NCBI GenBank assembly: GCA_012931725.1
Contig: CM022944.1
Location: forward strand, 62,823,915-62,887,914
DNA from: Litsea cubeba
Taxonomy: Eukaryota; Streptophyta; Magnoliopsida; Laurales; Lauraceae
Length of the DNA: 64,000 nucleotides
Direction: 5' to 3'
Made by a program: the position numbers and the translations under genes. The notes under the pieces are model-generated. The model was not told where the DNA came from. It ran no database searches and worked only from the letters and a program-made list of their open reading frames with translations. Of the stretch, positions 11,010 through 23,521 are shown one piece after another. Numbering within the stretch: position 1 is the first letter of the stretch; each line of letters opens with the position of its first letter.

Positions 11010-14000
11010 TGTAAGATCCCGACCCCAATCCTTTTGTTTAGCATCATTTTAATCACAGTTTAGCTTTTTAAGTGAGATTTGATTTAGTTTGACCGCGTAT
11101 TTGAGTTTGACTAGATTTTTCCTTAGTCTTTGAGATTTTTGTAGACCGTTGACTTTGGTTTGACCCGGTCCACATGATTTGAATTTTTATGAGAAATTAC
11201 TTTTCATTTCTAAAAATTCTGGATTTGACGTATTTTGACTCATTTGATGAAGTTTAACAACTTTCATGTTTTGACCATTATGATTTGATACTCAGAAATC
11301 ACGTTTTTCGAGGAAAATTGGCAAAAATGACATTTTCACTAAATCTATCCATGAATTTCGAAAATTTCAGAATTTGGGGAAAATATACTTTTTGGAAAGT
11401 AGATATTTCGCCGATCGTTTTTGTCTTCTTCGTCGTTTTCGTTCGGGGCCCGCAAATGTTAGTTTCAGCCTTGTGAAGTTTGGGGCCCATGGGGCCCAAC
11501 CCATTGTTCCCTTTATAAGAAGCCATGGGCTCTTGTCTTCCCCATTCTTTTTTTCATTTCCTGCAACAAGAGAGGGGTTAGGGTTTCTCCCAGCCCCCTT
11601 CCTCTCTCCTCTTGTGTCCCTTGTTCTTTGATGCTAAATGGAGGAATGAGCTCCTCATCTTCTTCCCCATCTTTCAAGCTTCCCTTAGATGCCATTTTTG
11701 AGATGTTTGTGCTAGAGAAGACCCATCTTTCAAGCTCTTCTTCTTGTTTGGGACACCCAAAGATTAGCAATGGTCTTCTTTTCTTGAGATTCTTGTTTTC
11801 CTCTCCATTTGGAGTGTTTTAAACCCATTTGCTAGGGTTTTCCTTGGAGGTTTTCCAATGTTGACATTTTAGGGTTTTCTTGGGAAAATTTTGGGGTTTT
11901 TGTAGATTTGAAGCTTGAGGCTCTAAGGCATTGTTTGGAGAGTAATTTTACTCCTATCTTGACCAAGGCAAGTAGAATTTTCAATTAATATGATGTTTTC
12001 ATGTTTCTTGTTTTGTTTCATGGCTTTTTCTTCATTATGTTCTAATCCTTTATGATTTATGGATTTACTTTGAATGAATGAACTAATGTATGTTGATTTC
12101 CACTTATGCTATTTTCTTATGATGTATTGGAAGTTTGGTTTCATTTTTGTCACTTTGATAATTTGCTTTTTTTGTATTAATGGTGTTGTGTTCTAAGTAT
12201 GGGAAAAACTTTGATTTTAAAAAGGGTTGTGTTTGATCAATTGGATAGATTAATGAATGGGGATTTGATGAGTTTGGAAGGCCAAAGGAGGGTCCAAATG
12301 ACCTTGAGATTTAGTATGAAAGGAGGGAAGAAAAAAAGAATGAAAAGAGGGGCAAAGAGTGCAATTCTGCACTCATTCCGGACCCAGCCAGAACTGGGTC
12401 CGCTCGAGCGACCCAATGGGCCGCTCGAGCGACCCAGGTTCTGGAAGGGGTCCGCTCGAGCGGACCCAGCCCAGTTCTGGGCCCTTTTCAGGGCCTGGTT
12501 TGAGGGGAATTTTGAGGGACTTTTTGGGCCTGATTCAAGATAGTTTTGAGCCATTTTAAAATCTGATATTGGGTCATCTTAGGGCCTGATATTGGACTGA
12601 TTTGAAACTTGTTTCATGGGCTTGGTTAAGGATCAGTTTTGGGCTGTTATAAAATCTGTGTTGTGGGCCATTCAAAGCTAGTTTTTAAGAGCTGATTTAA
12701 GGGCCGTTTGTGGGCCTGTTCCAAGTTAGTTTTGGGTTTGTTTCAAAACTTGTTTCTTGTCCATTAAAGGATTTGTTTTGGGGCTGTTTTTAAGGTTTGT
12801 TTTGTGGTCCATTCAACTTAGTTTTTGGACTGTTTTAAGAATTGTTTGGGCCTTGTTTAAAGGGGCTATTTTGGGTTAAATGAGTAGGCTATTTTGGACT
12901 TGGTTTAAGGCCAGCTATGGGCATGTTTTTAAGAGTTTTGTCAATACTTTGATACTTGGAAATTGATGAAATGGGAATGATGTGAGAATGTACATATGTG
13001 AAATTATCCGGGAACCTTTTGTGCCTCAATGCGCACTTTATCATTTAAACATTATGGATTTTCATTGGCATCAAACACACTCTTTACTAATCAATGTTTA
13101 AAGGTTAATTGTGCATTGAGATGGTTCCTTGGTAAGTCATTAAGTCATTCTCCACTGTCCATTCCATTTCAAGTCAGAAAAATATATTTGTATTTGTATT
13201 TGTATTTGTATTTGTATTTGTATTGTTTTCTTTGGTGAACTAATTTAAATATCATCGGTGATTTGTTATAAAATCATGTGTTTTCCCATGTTCGAAAGGG
13301 TTGATCGTATGATTTTATACAAATCACTTTGATGTGTATTTGAACGGTTTATCACGGATATTCGTATGTTTTTCTCCGATTCGATTTGAAAAGAGATTGG
13401 AGTATGTTTGTCATATTCGGGATTTCTTCGATGAGACTATTGTTTTGATAAGACTAGTATTTGAAAATAAAAACCTCGAGGCAAGACTGGGCCAGAGCTA
13501 TGTGGTGCGAGCCCATGAGCCAAAGAGGCTATGATTCCGAAAACAAAACCCCGAGGCAAGACGGGGCCAGAGCTATGTGGTGTGAGCCCCTGAGCCAAAG
13601 GGATTAGTATTATGTTAGATTTGTATCGGTTTGAGTTTGAAAACTAAAGGCACCACTAGGCTTAGGTCACCTTGTCGGGCTGATCACCCGGCTTGGGATC
13701 TTTACTCTGTCCGCCAGCTGCAGCTTGGGTTCTGTCTGTACCGACCATGGCAACGGTAACTATCTGCCGGTCCCATTTGTATGGCTACGGTTCTGATTTC
13801 TGATCTGCCGGTCCCATTTGTATGGCTACGGTTCTGATCCTATTTTTAGTACCACATTCAGTGGCTACGCTCTGTCTGCTCTTATTACTTCGGTAATAGG
13901 AGGATTTAGCTATTTGTGGTCGCCAAGTTTTATCTGCATATTACCTTATTTTATGATTCTTGTGGGTTATGCTTTTTATGCTTTGATTTGGTTAATGTAT

Positions 14001-14827
14001 ACGATATCGATCATTTATCATATTGTCGCTATTATTCAGGATTTGAAAGGTATTTCCAACCATTAAATGCTTTATGCGGGTTACTATCTTTCAAAACATT
14101 CGTACTTCTGAGATTGTTCTTTTATTGCTTTGATACTTATGTTCAGTCTTTCGATCGTTTTCTCGCGATTTATTGTTATTATTGTTTAGACTTTATATTT
14201 GGTTTTACGATGATTTCGTCAGGTTTTATGTATGTTCTTTTGTTTCATATTAGTTGTTTATTTGCTTGCCAGACCGTCGTGTCTGACCCTTTTTGTTTGG
14301 TGCCAGCTTCTTCTCTTTCTGTTTTAGGTGTTTGATCAGAGGAGGCGGTGGGACCGCCGGTCTGACGTGAGAGGCTGCCCATTGATATCATCTAGATGTC
14401 AAGTTTGGCACCGGAGTTCGTATCAAATCTTTGAGGGTAGTATCTCTACTAGTTGGATATTGTTGTATGGCTTTATTAGCCTTTTTATTGGGTTTGTAAT
14501 TAAGACACTTGTTAATTGTAATCTGAACATGTGGGAATTAATTAGTCTGTTACTACCAGCTCAGTGTGCTCTGATGTATGATTTATGCCAGTCTGCATAT
14601 ATGACGGCTTTATGGAATTGGTTGCGTGCGACACGGAACCCGATGGCCACGGATTCCGGGTCGTAACACCATGTTTAGCTTCCGCGAAAAATATACTCTG
14701 ATTGTGTTGGAATGTGATTATCCTCATTCACGCGGATCTTGGGAAACATAATAAAAGTTTCAAATTTATCCCAAAATTTCGCACTCCGAGGTCGGATCAC
14801 TGCAGGGCCCGGTTTCGGGGTGTGACA
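11010..14827 (+). repeat. 3' LTR of the LARD
   Basis: A 3818-bp LTR, TG to CA, followed by target duplication GATTC at 14828. It is near-identical to the 5' LTR, suggesting fairly recent insertion. It lacks the 458-bp terminal duplication, has three instead of four CTCGAG boxes and about six instead of seven TATTTG units. Confidence 0.93.
12403..12460 (+). repeat. CTCGAG palindromes in LARD 3' LTR
   Basis: CTCGAG at 12403, 12424 and 12455 (spacings 21 and 31 bp). Compared with the 5' LTR the fourth box and about 20 bp are missing, so the array changes by whole units. Confidence 0.85.
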
Positions 14828-15923
14828 GATTCCATCCAGATGTGATGGATAAAATTGAACAAGAAGTTCAAAAACTCAAAAGCGCTGGCTTCATCTATGA
14901 GGAACAACATCCTGAATGGTTCGCCAACATTGTCCCCGTGACAAAGAAGAACGGGCAGATCAGGGTCTGTATTGACTATAGAGACCTGAATGGCGCATGC
15001 CCTAAAGATGAATTTCCGTTCCGCATACCAGAGGTAATGATTGATAATACCTGTGGATTCGAGCGAATGACATTCATGGATGGTTTCTCTGGCTACAATC
15101 AGATAAAGATGCATCTGGAAGATGAAAAACATACATCATTTCGGACCCCATTTGGCGTGTATTGCTACACTGTCATCCCATTTGGTCTGAAAAATGCTGG
15201 TGCCACATATCAGAGGGCTATGATGAAAATATTCCAAGATATGCGGCACAAGACGGTTGAATGTTACATTGATGACCTCGCCGTCAAAAGCAAAAGAAAA
15301 GAAGATCATCTCGAAAACCTTCGAGAAGTCTTCCTCCGGCTTCGCAAGCACAAACTGTGAATGAATCCTTTGAAATGCTTCTTCGGCGTCTCGTCGGGTA
15401 AGTTCCTCGGATTCTTAGTTCGGAAAGCTGGAATAGAGCTTGACCCCATAAAAGTCAAAGCCATTCTAGAAATGCCCTCTCCAAGAACCTTGAGAGAACT
15501 CAAAGGGCTTCAAGGGAGATTGGCCTACATCAGACGGTTCATCTCCAATCTTTCGGGGAAATGCCGTCCATTCTCCCGATTGATGAAAAAAGGTGTAAAC
15601 TTTGTCTGGGATGCTGACTGTGAAGCTGCTTTCCAAGACATCAAGTCATACCTGACAAAACCTCCAGTGTTAGCTGCTCCTACCACTGGAAAACCATTCA
15701 TCTTGTACACAAGAGCCCTTGATCACTCTTTGGGAGCTCTACTTGCGCAAGAAAATGATCAAAGAAAAGAAGCTGCTCTATATTACCTCAGCCGCATGCT
15801 AGTAGGTGCAGAGCATCGCTACTCTCCAGTCGAAAAAGAATGTCTTACACTGATGTTCGCCGTACAAAAGCTGCGTCACTACTTGCTTTCCAACACAGTA
15901 TACCTGGTCTCGAGGGTCAACCT
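14828..15923 (+). pseudogene. Tat-1 pol, part 2: reverse transcriptase and first RNase H
   Basis: Continues the RT cut at 4496. From 14842: VPVTKKNGQIRVCIDYRDLN, then DEFPFRIPEVMID, FMDGFSGYNQI, FGLKNAGATYQRAM and the catalytic YIDD (about 15264-15275). A TGA at 15358 interrupts where an Arg is expected before MNPLKCFFGV. After it come the RT thumb/connection and the first RNase H (FILYTRALDHSLGALLAQ, LYYLSRMLVGAEHRYSPVEK, LTLMFAVQKLRHYL). The reading is cut at 15923 by the solo LTR, inside NTVYLVSRV. Inactive because of the stop and both insertions. Confidence 0.92.
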
Positions 15924-17576
15924 TGTCGCGACCCCGGACCGGGACTTAGGGGAAAAGAGGCCGAGTCCGGGATCGGGACAGTGGTGGGGTGATGCCGCGC
16001 CACGTGCATCTCTTTGGCTAAACCGTACACGGAATTAAAAGAACAATTGTCCGTGCACGTGATTTCCCACAGGGTTCCGCGGTGAGGATTATCTTTACAC
16101 ATCATCTCACATATAACCATATCAAACATATTCTCAAGATTGCGGAAGCGTGTAGCAAACCATACTAGTACCATTCAATTCCATAAACAAGACTGATTTA
16201 TGATTAACATGACAGGATATCAGAATGAGCAATGATCATAAGCATATTTCCCCAAAAGTGAATTTAAGTATATTTACAAAATATTAGTTGATTAATGCCC
16301 CCAAAATAACGGTCAACAAAGACCGTACAACCAAATGAAACCAACAGTAAAGATATCATAAGTTCCCACAATGTATCGTTCTCAAGGCAAGACCGAATGT
16401 CTACATGACATCATCGGCTTGCCACTCAATCACTCGTTGCGGTTCACCGACCGCCGCCTCTGGCTCCTCCTCAAAGGCAATAAGCTCGGGACCTGAGTAC
16501 CAAAATAAATGGATCAGACACGACGGTCTGGTAGGTGGGTGAAAAGATATAACAATAATCAAACAATGATACTATGCGAGAGTTTAGAAAACCTGCATAT
16601 AAATAATGAATTTCATGAGAGATAATGCATCATTTGTTAAATAACAACATGAACGATATAAAACAGTAGAGGTACCAAGGATAAATAACTGACAAGATGG
16701 CAACCCACACAAAGCTATATCCTCTCTCACCGAAGTGAAGAGAGCGCATACCCTAACAGGATCATTGACCTCAGTCACACAAGGTGAGGAGAGACAATGA
16801 TAGGTACTATAATATACATATATATATATACTCTGCGGGACCACGGTAGCGAACCGGGTAAAAACTCTGCACATTCCAGACTGCAGCTGACTATCAGGAG
16901 GGGAAGGAACCCCAAGTCGGTGGATCAAACCGACGAGGTCGTCCAAGCTCAGTGGTGCCGACTCATAGGTCAAATACGATAAATCAAATCACATGCACAG
17001 TAAGAAACGGGGTGCCAAGATGCACAAAATACACATTCCCCTCAAGTTGACATATACCGGTTAGCAAAAGCTAAGCACATCTCTTCTAGTACTCTTGAAA
17101 TAGTCTAGTCGTATCATATGGGTTGAAATCCCAAAATAGGAGTTTGGTTGAAAATCGAATACAAATAGTTTTCCATACCTTTACAGGCTAACAATGGGGT
17201 TTCTAGAATTGAATCAGTGCGAATAGGGTCCCGTATGTCAATCATGATGTAATTTTGGTACTCTTTAAGAGTTAAGGACATTCCGGGTCCTTATACACAT
17301 TGGTCAATCTAGAAAATCTCATAGAATCTCCATGATGAGTTTCCCCTTCCTCCGGACTTCACGTAATGCCTTACAAGTCCCTAAATAACAATGGGGCTCC
17401 AAATAATACCTCCCCACTACAACCCTTTGCAATTTACCCAATTCATTCATGGGTGGTTCAATGCCTTCAAATAAGAAGATAAGGGATAGAGCTGAATTGG
17501 ACTCGAGTATGGGCTTGGAATGAATCTGGGAAATAGTCCCACAATTCTCTTATTTTACAGTTCATCTCATTTCAGT

Positions 17577-17732
17577 CCGATCGATCGGGCTCCTTGGCCG
17601 ATCGATCGGTCTTGAATTGCTTCCAGTTATTTACAGTCCGATCGATCGGACCTGATGGGCGATCGATCGGTCCTGGAAACCCTCTCAGTTATTTACAGTC
17701 CGATCGATCGGACCTGATGGGGGATCGATCGG
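17577..17732 (-). repeat. ATCGAT palindrome pairs in solo LTR
   Basis: Six boxes, CCGATCGATCGG or one-base variants, at about 17577, 17598, 17638, 17659, 17700 and 17721. They form three pairs, each with a spacing of 21 bp, and the pairs repeat every 61-62 bp with 'tcagttatttacagt' between them. The position relative to the TATA box matches the CTCGAG array of the LARD. Confidence 0.88.
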
Positions 17733-18444
17733 TCCTGTAACGAATCTCAACCCATTTGGTTGAATTCTTCTCTTGTCCAACTCCTATCCATTTCCTTTCT
17801 TTCCCTTTCTTCCATACATATCTTCACGAATAATTGGGCTATTCCTTGACCTCATTATCTCATCAAATCATCATTCAAAATCAATAAGACTAAACCATCA
17901 AACATGATAAATCATTAAAACCATTAATGAAGACAAATCAAGATTTTTGCAGAAAACATGATAAAACACATGAGAATCATTTCATCCACTTGCCTTGGGT
18001 CCAATGCAAATCAATTTGAGCTCTAATCACCTCTTAAGCCCACAATCAAACACCTATACACAAAACCCCCAAATCCAAACCCTAGATTATCAAAATCCAA
18101 GTAAAACAAGACGGAATTTTCCAATAATTGAAATGGAGTTTCCCTAGGGCTAAACAAACAAGATTATAAAACTTTTAGAAAGATCACTTACAAGGAAGTT
18201 CTTCAAAAAGCAAGGTGTTGTCCAAAGGAAGTCTTGGAGTGGGCGGTTTTCTTCAACAATGGTGTCAAGATGAAGGCCTTGAGATGAGGAAGAAGATTGT
18301 AGCCTCTAATTTTCCATTAGCACTAGCTTAGTGGGGGATTGAAGATGAAGAAGCAAGAAAAGGCAAGGGAAAACCCTTAGGGCTGGGATTTCTCTTCTCC
18401 TCTAGGGTTTTTGCCAGAAATGGGAAAAATGAAGAAGAAGCTTT

Positions 18445-18454
18445 CTATATATAG
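18445..18454 (-). promoter_or_regulatory. TATA box of solo LTR
   Basis: CTATATATAG on the - strand. The palindrome array is about 0.7-0.9 kb downstream in the direction of transcription, as in the LARD. Confidence 0.5.
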
Positions 18455-18958
18455 TAAGTGGGAGTGGGGCCCATAACTTAAAAGACTTCTCGGGCTCAAA
18501 ACATGGTTTTCGGGGCTTCAAGCGAATTCGACGAAGAAGACAAAGTTGCTCGGCAAAATTTCTAGTTTCCAAAAGGCATATATTTTGCACATTTTGGTGA
18601 CATTGAAATCGGTGTCCAGATTTTGGGTAAAAAGACCATTTTGCCCTCAATTAGTGAAAAATCGGGTTTAAGGTCCTCGAATGGAAACGATGTCAACATG
18701 AAAGTTGTAGGGATTAACAAGATAAGTCCAATGGGGTCAAAAACACGATTTTTGGAAATCATCGGTAAACCCCAATCTCACACAATACGTAACCAGAACC
18801 CTCAAAGGGTCCCACAATTAAAAAGGCTCTCCAAATTCCCCAAAGCTATTATAAAAACTATTCTAATCCCCAACTAATTCAAAAACCACTAAACACACTT
18901 AAAACTAAAACACAACTTAATCAACTCTAAACGAGGTCTCTCGGGTCGGGGTCTTACA

Positions 18959-20471
18959 AACCTCTTGAAGGTCCTTGTCACAAAGGCAGGTTCTCTCAAT
19001 GCTCGACTGGCAAAATGGTCCATCCTTCTGTCACAATTTGATATTAGGTATGTACCACAAAAGGCAATCAAAGGGCAAGCTCTAGCGGACTTCCTCGCAG
19101 AGCATCCATTGCCTAAAGATTCTCCGCTCAGAGATGATCTCCCAGACGAACCAGTCTACAATGTGGTGACTTTCTCACAAAGTGCCTCTTGGGACATGTA
19201 CTTTGACGGTGCAACCAGGACAAATGAAAAAAGACAGCTGATCTCGGGAGTTGGCATCCTCTTTGTTAGCCCCGACAAATACATGAATCCACACGCTTTC
19301 TCGCTACTGGAACCATGCACAAACAATGCAGCTGAATATCAAGCTCTGATCTTAGGATTGGAACTCGCCATCGAATCCGGTATCACCATGCTGGAAGTCT
19401 TTGGAGACTCTCAACTGATCGTTAACCAGATGAATCAGAAATTTGAAGTCAGGAAGCCAGATTTGTTGCCTTACTACAACAAGGCACAATCACTTCTGCG
19501 AAAGTTTGACATCTGTCACATCACCCACAGTCGTGGAGGTGAAAACATACGTGCAGATGCCCTAGCCGGACTTGCCACATCCATGGCAATCCACGAAGGG
19601 GAAAACATGCAAATCACAGTGTGCGAAAGAAGAATCCTTCCTCCTCTTAACACACACCAAGCAGTGGCTGAATGCCACCAAGTGGTCGGAAGTCGGATTT
19701 CAATCCTTCAAACTTCAATCGGCGACTGGAGGGATCCATTCATTGATTACATTATGTTCGGAATCCTACCTGAAGATCCAAAAGAACGGGTAAGCACCCA
19801 AAGGCGAACCCCAAGCTTTCATTTGGATATTCCTTAAAAAATCCTTTACAGGAAATCCTTCAACGGAGTACTTCTATGCTGCTTGTCACAACAAGAGGCT
19901 GAAGAAACACTCAAAGAAGTTCATGCTGGTCTTTGCGGAGCTCATCAGGCTGGACCTAAGCTCTATGATCAGATAAAAAGGTTAGGATATTACTGGCCTA
20001 CCATGGTAGCTGACGCAATGCAATTTACTAAGCGCTGCCAACAATGCCAAGTTCATGGAGATTACATTCACATGCCTCCAGAATGGCTGCATCCTACAGC
20101 GATCTCATGGCCTTTCGAAGCCTGGGGTATGGACATCATAGGTCCTATTTCTCCCCCTTCGAGCAAAGGTCATCGCTTCATCTTCGCCGCTACGGATTAT
20201 TTCTCCAAGTGGTCAGAAGCATTTGCGTTTAACGAAATGAAGACCTCATCAGTCCTTCAGTTCCTGCGCACCAACATCATTTGTCGTTTCGGCATACCCA
20301 AAAGATTCGTCCATGATAACGGACCACAGTTCCGGGATCATCGATTCTGCAGGTTCTGCGACAAATAGAAAATCCAAAGCTATCCTTCGACTCCATACAA
20401 TCCGGCAGCAAACGGGTTAGCAGAAGCTTTCAACAAGACACTATGCAAAATCCTCAAAAAAATGGTCTCTA
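18959..20471 (+). pseudogene. Tat-1 pol, part 3: second RNase H and integrase
   Basis: From 18965 the end of the first RNase H (SLNARLAKWSILLSQFDIRY, QALADFLAEHP), then a second RNase H with MYFDGATR, NNAAEYQALILGLE, FGDSQLIVNQ and RADALAGLA, holding the D-E-D-D residues. The dual RNase H is diagnostic of the Tat lineage. A TAA at 19835 follows. Integrase then shows the HHCC finger (HAGLCGAHQ to CQQC), catalytic D in GMDIIGP, D in VHDNGPQF, a TAG at 20366, and E in NGLAEAFNK. It is cut at 20471 by Copia B. The CTCTA at 20467-20471 is one half of the target duplication. Confidence 0.92.
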
Positions 20472-20666
20472 TGTTGGAATTTGAGATGTACCGAGAAGTC
20501 TTATAAAGCATTGAAGTGTTTAGTATCTCAAGTATCATTTTGAGTTGGAATTATTGTCAACACAATGTCACAAGTATGGTGTTGATAGTATGGTATTGAT
20601 AGAGCTTCAAAGAGAAAACAGAGCTGAAATAGTACAGGAATTCAGAATTCCTAAAGCAGTGTGGTC

Positions 20667-20793
20667 GGTCGACCGGGGACCCCACGCGGTCGACCGGGAA
20701 AGAGAAATCTGCAGAATACAGTCCCAGATAGCTCCCAGTTATTTTGTTGCCACAGTGTGTCGCCGGTCGACCTGGGACCCCATGCGGTCGACC
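20667..20793 (+). repeat. GTCGAC palindrome pairs in Copia B 5' LTR
   Basis: GGTCGACC at 20667, 20688, 20765 and 20786: two pairs, each spaced 21 bp, 98 bp apart. The 3' LTR repeats this exactly at 28730, 28751, 28828 and 28849. The distance to the TATA box is about 140-270 bp. Confidence 0.9.
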
Positions 20794-20934
20794 GAGCACG
20801 GGAACCAGAATTGCGCAGAAATAGAAGTTGTGCACGAAAATTCAGGATTCTTATGTATTTTGTTTGGGACTCTTTCTAAACGAATTCTAGCCTAATTTGA
20901 ACACTCTTAAGGGTTACCATAACCTATATAAAGG

Positions 20935-20942
20935 CTTGATTG
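20935..20942 (+). promoter_or_regulatory. TATA box of Copia B 5' LTR
   Basis: TATATAAA in the same context as in Copia A. It is the likely promoter of the genomic RNA. Confidence 0.75.
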
Positions 20943-21536
20943 GTTCATTTTCATGAGTACAGAAGAGAAGAGAGAACAAAAAGAGAGAGTTTTGGAGAGA
21001 AGAGTGATTGGAGAAGAAGGCGCTGCTGTGTGCTGTTGTGCTGCAAGTTTCTACAGCAAGTGTGGACGAGAATGTGCTCATGAAGATGGTGATTCGTCCA
21101 TAGATAAGTGTCTCTCTTTTTTATGCTTTAAATTTCAATTTGTAAGGGATTGAGAGAGAGATTGTAGAGGGGAAGGGCTGTAGAAAAGTTCTCTACTTTA
21201 ATTCTGTAGAACATCAAGTTGGTGCTTGGTGTTAGGGGTTTGGTGATCCTATCTGTTGGTGCAGATAAATTATAAAGGGAGTAGGTGCTTCCTAGATAGT
21301 TGGTGCTATCTGAAACTTAAGGGTTGGTGCTCTTTGTCATTGGTGCGACTAAATAGATTAGACCTGTTTCGAATCGGTGTTCGGACAGTCTTTGAACCGT
21401 GGACGTAGCCTTTTGGTGAACCACGTTAAATCTGGTGTCCTTGTGTGATTTGATTTGCTTTTGTTGTTAAATTGGACCTGTTTTTAAGCAATCACTGATT
21501 CACCCCCCCCTCTCAGTGATCGCGATATCTAACAAT

Positions 21537-21548
21537 TGGTATCAGAGC
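21537..21548 (+). other. Primer binding site of Copia B
   Basis: TGGTATCAGAGC, two bases after the LTR end, complementary to the 3' end of initiator tRNA-Met. Confidence 0.92.
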
Positions 21549-21601
21549 GAAGTTTCCCTTGATAAGCTTAACACGCTAAGGGTGATCTCTTGTCAAATCA
21601 C

Positions 21602-21762
21602 ATGGCAACCAATACAGGGAATAAGAAAGCACCTTTGTTTGATGGTTCTAATTACTCCTTCTGGAAGATCAGAATGCAGGCCTTCATCAAATCACTTGGC
21701 TATGATGTCTGGGAGACTGTCAGAGTCGGTTACAATACTGCCATCGTACCCACTGATGCTAC
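21602..21762 (+). pseudogene. Copia B gag, N-terminal piece
   Basis: ATG at 21602 opens MATNTGNKKAPLFDGSNYSF, the start of a UBN2-type copia gag (FDG.NY..WK..M pattern, continuing WKIRMQAFIKSLGYDVW). It is cut after about 53 codons by the solo LTR at 21763. The frame resumes at 23527 (TDAT to TKKLADNDS), with GCTAC duplicated. Confidence 0.88.
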
Positions 21763-23521
21763 TGTTAGTTTTATGGACTCAATCCAGTAGATAATATAAT
21801 AAATTAATTAATTTCTTTATTTATTAGTATATTCATGCTTTCCTTTTCGTGAGATGAATGGTGATTTATTATATACTTGCACATAATCAATACGAATGAC
21901 ATGATGGTTCATGAGATGAACCGGGGTCCACAAGTATATTAGATGTAACACATGTGTATGGATGAGATCCACATACGGGAGACATGTGTGACAAATCTTA
22001 TACTTAAATATCTTCACAACCAGTGATGAGACTGGACATCTCATACTGACAAGGTTGCAGCACTTTGATCACTATGAGATAGTGTGATTTGTCTCGATCA
22101 TCAGAATGTAAGATTCTGGATCATAGTGCTGGTACATTGGATGTATTGAAGGACCATGAGAAGCACCTTATAAACACTGTCTTTACTTTAAGGTCTGCTC
22201 TCATAATTCCCTAGCAATAGGCTCTCAATCCTGAGACATTAATGAACTCAAGTTTCTATCTATTCATTTGCTTTGAGTCACCAATGAGTGAGGCCAACTG
22301 TAGGTCAACACCTCGGTGATTTGGGTACGTGGTAGTAGAGCTGTGGGACCATTCAATGGTCAAGATGGAATCTATCTCTAATATCCCCTTGTGCCAATTA
22401 ATGGATTTATCATTGGTAAGTGCGCACCCATTCCGATTAAGAGTTAATTGGAAAGGTACCTATTGATCATTATAATTAATTGGGGCTCAAGGATAATAAG
22501 ATATGGATCTATTTTGGAAGACAGGTCCAATTGATCCATGGATATTGATAGAGGGGTCTACTTGTGATAATGTGGAAGTTTAGGGTCTTCTATGTAATAT
22601 TCCTAAGACTGGAGTTCAATTGCATTTATATAGTGGAGTTATTTGCAATTAACTGTGGGCCCGGATTACACATGAGATGTGGGGTCGCGTGTCCCAGTTG
22701 GAGCCAGCTTTCTAAGGAATCCCTAGTGGTCCCCACGCTAGCCCAATTATTAGAAAGTATCTAATTCTAGTTGAACTCTAAAAGGAAAGTTACTATTTCT
22801 ATTTGAAGTGAGACTTCTAATAGTGGTAATAGTAGACTTACTAATTTTAGTAGAAGTGAGACTTCTATTTTAATTAGAAAGGAATTGGAAAGTTACTAAT
22901 CATATTTGAAGTGAGACTTTTAATTTTGATATGGTAAGTTACTAATTAATGGAAGTAAGACTTCTATTATAATTAGAAAAGAGGAGGCAACTTGAAAAAG
23001 CTATAAATAAGAGGAGAGGATGCCTTGGACGTCCATGCTTGCTCCTTCCATTGGGATTCACGCCCAAGGCTCTCTAAGTGCAAGTGTTGCACGAGCTTTT
23101 CTTCTCTTCCCTTTTCTAGTTCTCTTTCTAATTCCTCCCTAGAGTTCCTAGTAGTTTTCTCTTGGAGATCCCACCATCTTCTTGAGAAAAAGGAGAATCT
23201 GATACGGGTCATAGTGTGGAAGATCAAGAGGTCTTGGAGATCCCTATTTGATTAGTGAAAGCGTTTCATCATCAAAGAAAGACGCAATTCCTCCATTAGA
23301 GCACAACCGAGCTCCAAAGGTATAATCTACTTCCTTGCATGTTGTAGATTTATTAGTTGCTGTTTTTATCTTCTAGATAAATTATTTTACTGATCATGAT
23401 GACTGAGATTGAGGACATGGATCTTGGATTGGGTTTTATAGCCTTCTGGATAGTTGATCCCTGCGTTAAGTGGGTCAAAAGTTTTTGAAACCTATCCTAG
23501 AGGCCCACCCTATTTCCAACA
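21763..23521 (+). mobile_element. Solo LTR inside Copia B gag
   Basis: A 1759-bp insertion from TGTTAGTTTTATGG to ATTTCCAACA with target duplication GCTAC (21758-21762 and 23522-23526). A TATA box at 23002 and a transcript-like leader after it suggest + orientation. No primer site, purine tract or coding region is present. Length and general style fit an Angela-type copia LTR, but I recognise this only by resemblance. It is the youngest level of the nest. A degenerate repeat of 'aagtgagacttctaat' runs from 22780 to 22975. Confidence 0.88.
23002..23009 (+). promoter_or_regulatory. TATA box of solo LTR in Copia B
   Basis: TATAAATA in 'agctataaataagaggag', about 520 bp before the LTR end. Confidence 0.55.

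Larger units (their letters stand above)
4497..14827 (+). mobile_element. Non-autonomous gypsy-type LARD with giant LTRs
   Basis: A 10,331-bp insertion flanked by the 5-bp target duplication GATTC (4492-4496 and 14828-14832). It begins TGTAAGATCC and ends GGGTGTGACA. Two LTRs of about 4.3 and 3.8 kb surround only about 2.2 kb of internal DNA without recognisable gag or pol, but with a tRNA-Met-type primer site and a polypurine tract. This is the layout of a large retrotransposon derivative that must borrow proteins from an autonomous relative. The split RT reading of Tat-1 joins correctly across it (QRRF to MDKIEQEV), confirming the boundaries. Confidence 0.93.
15924..18958 (-). mobile_element. 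Solo LTR, gypsy type, related to the LARD LTR
   Basis: A 3035-bp insertion with target duplication AACCT (15919-15923 and 18959-18963). On the - strand it runs from TGTAAGACCCCGACCC to GGGGTCGCGACA. Its start resembles the LARD start (TGTAAGATCCCGACCCC), and a stretch near 18525-18560 is the complement of the LARD text about 'gtcttcttcgtcg' near 4910. It has no internal region, primer site or second LTR, so it is a solo LTR left by recombination. The RNase H reading of Tat-1 joins across it. A short TA repeat lies at 16811-16830. Confidence 0.9.
20472..21534 (+). repeat. 5' LTR of Copia B
   Basis: A 1063-bp LTR from TGTTGG to TCTAACA. It differs from the 3' LTR by few bases and small indels (including length of the C-run), so the insertion is recent compared with Tat-1. 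Confidence 0.95.
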
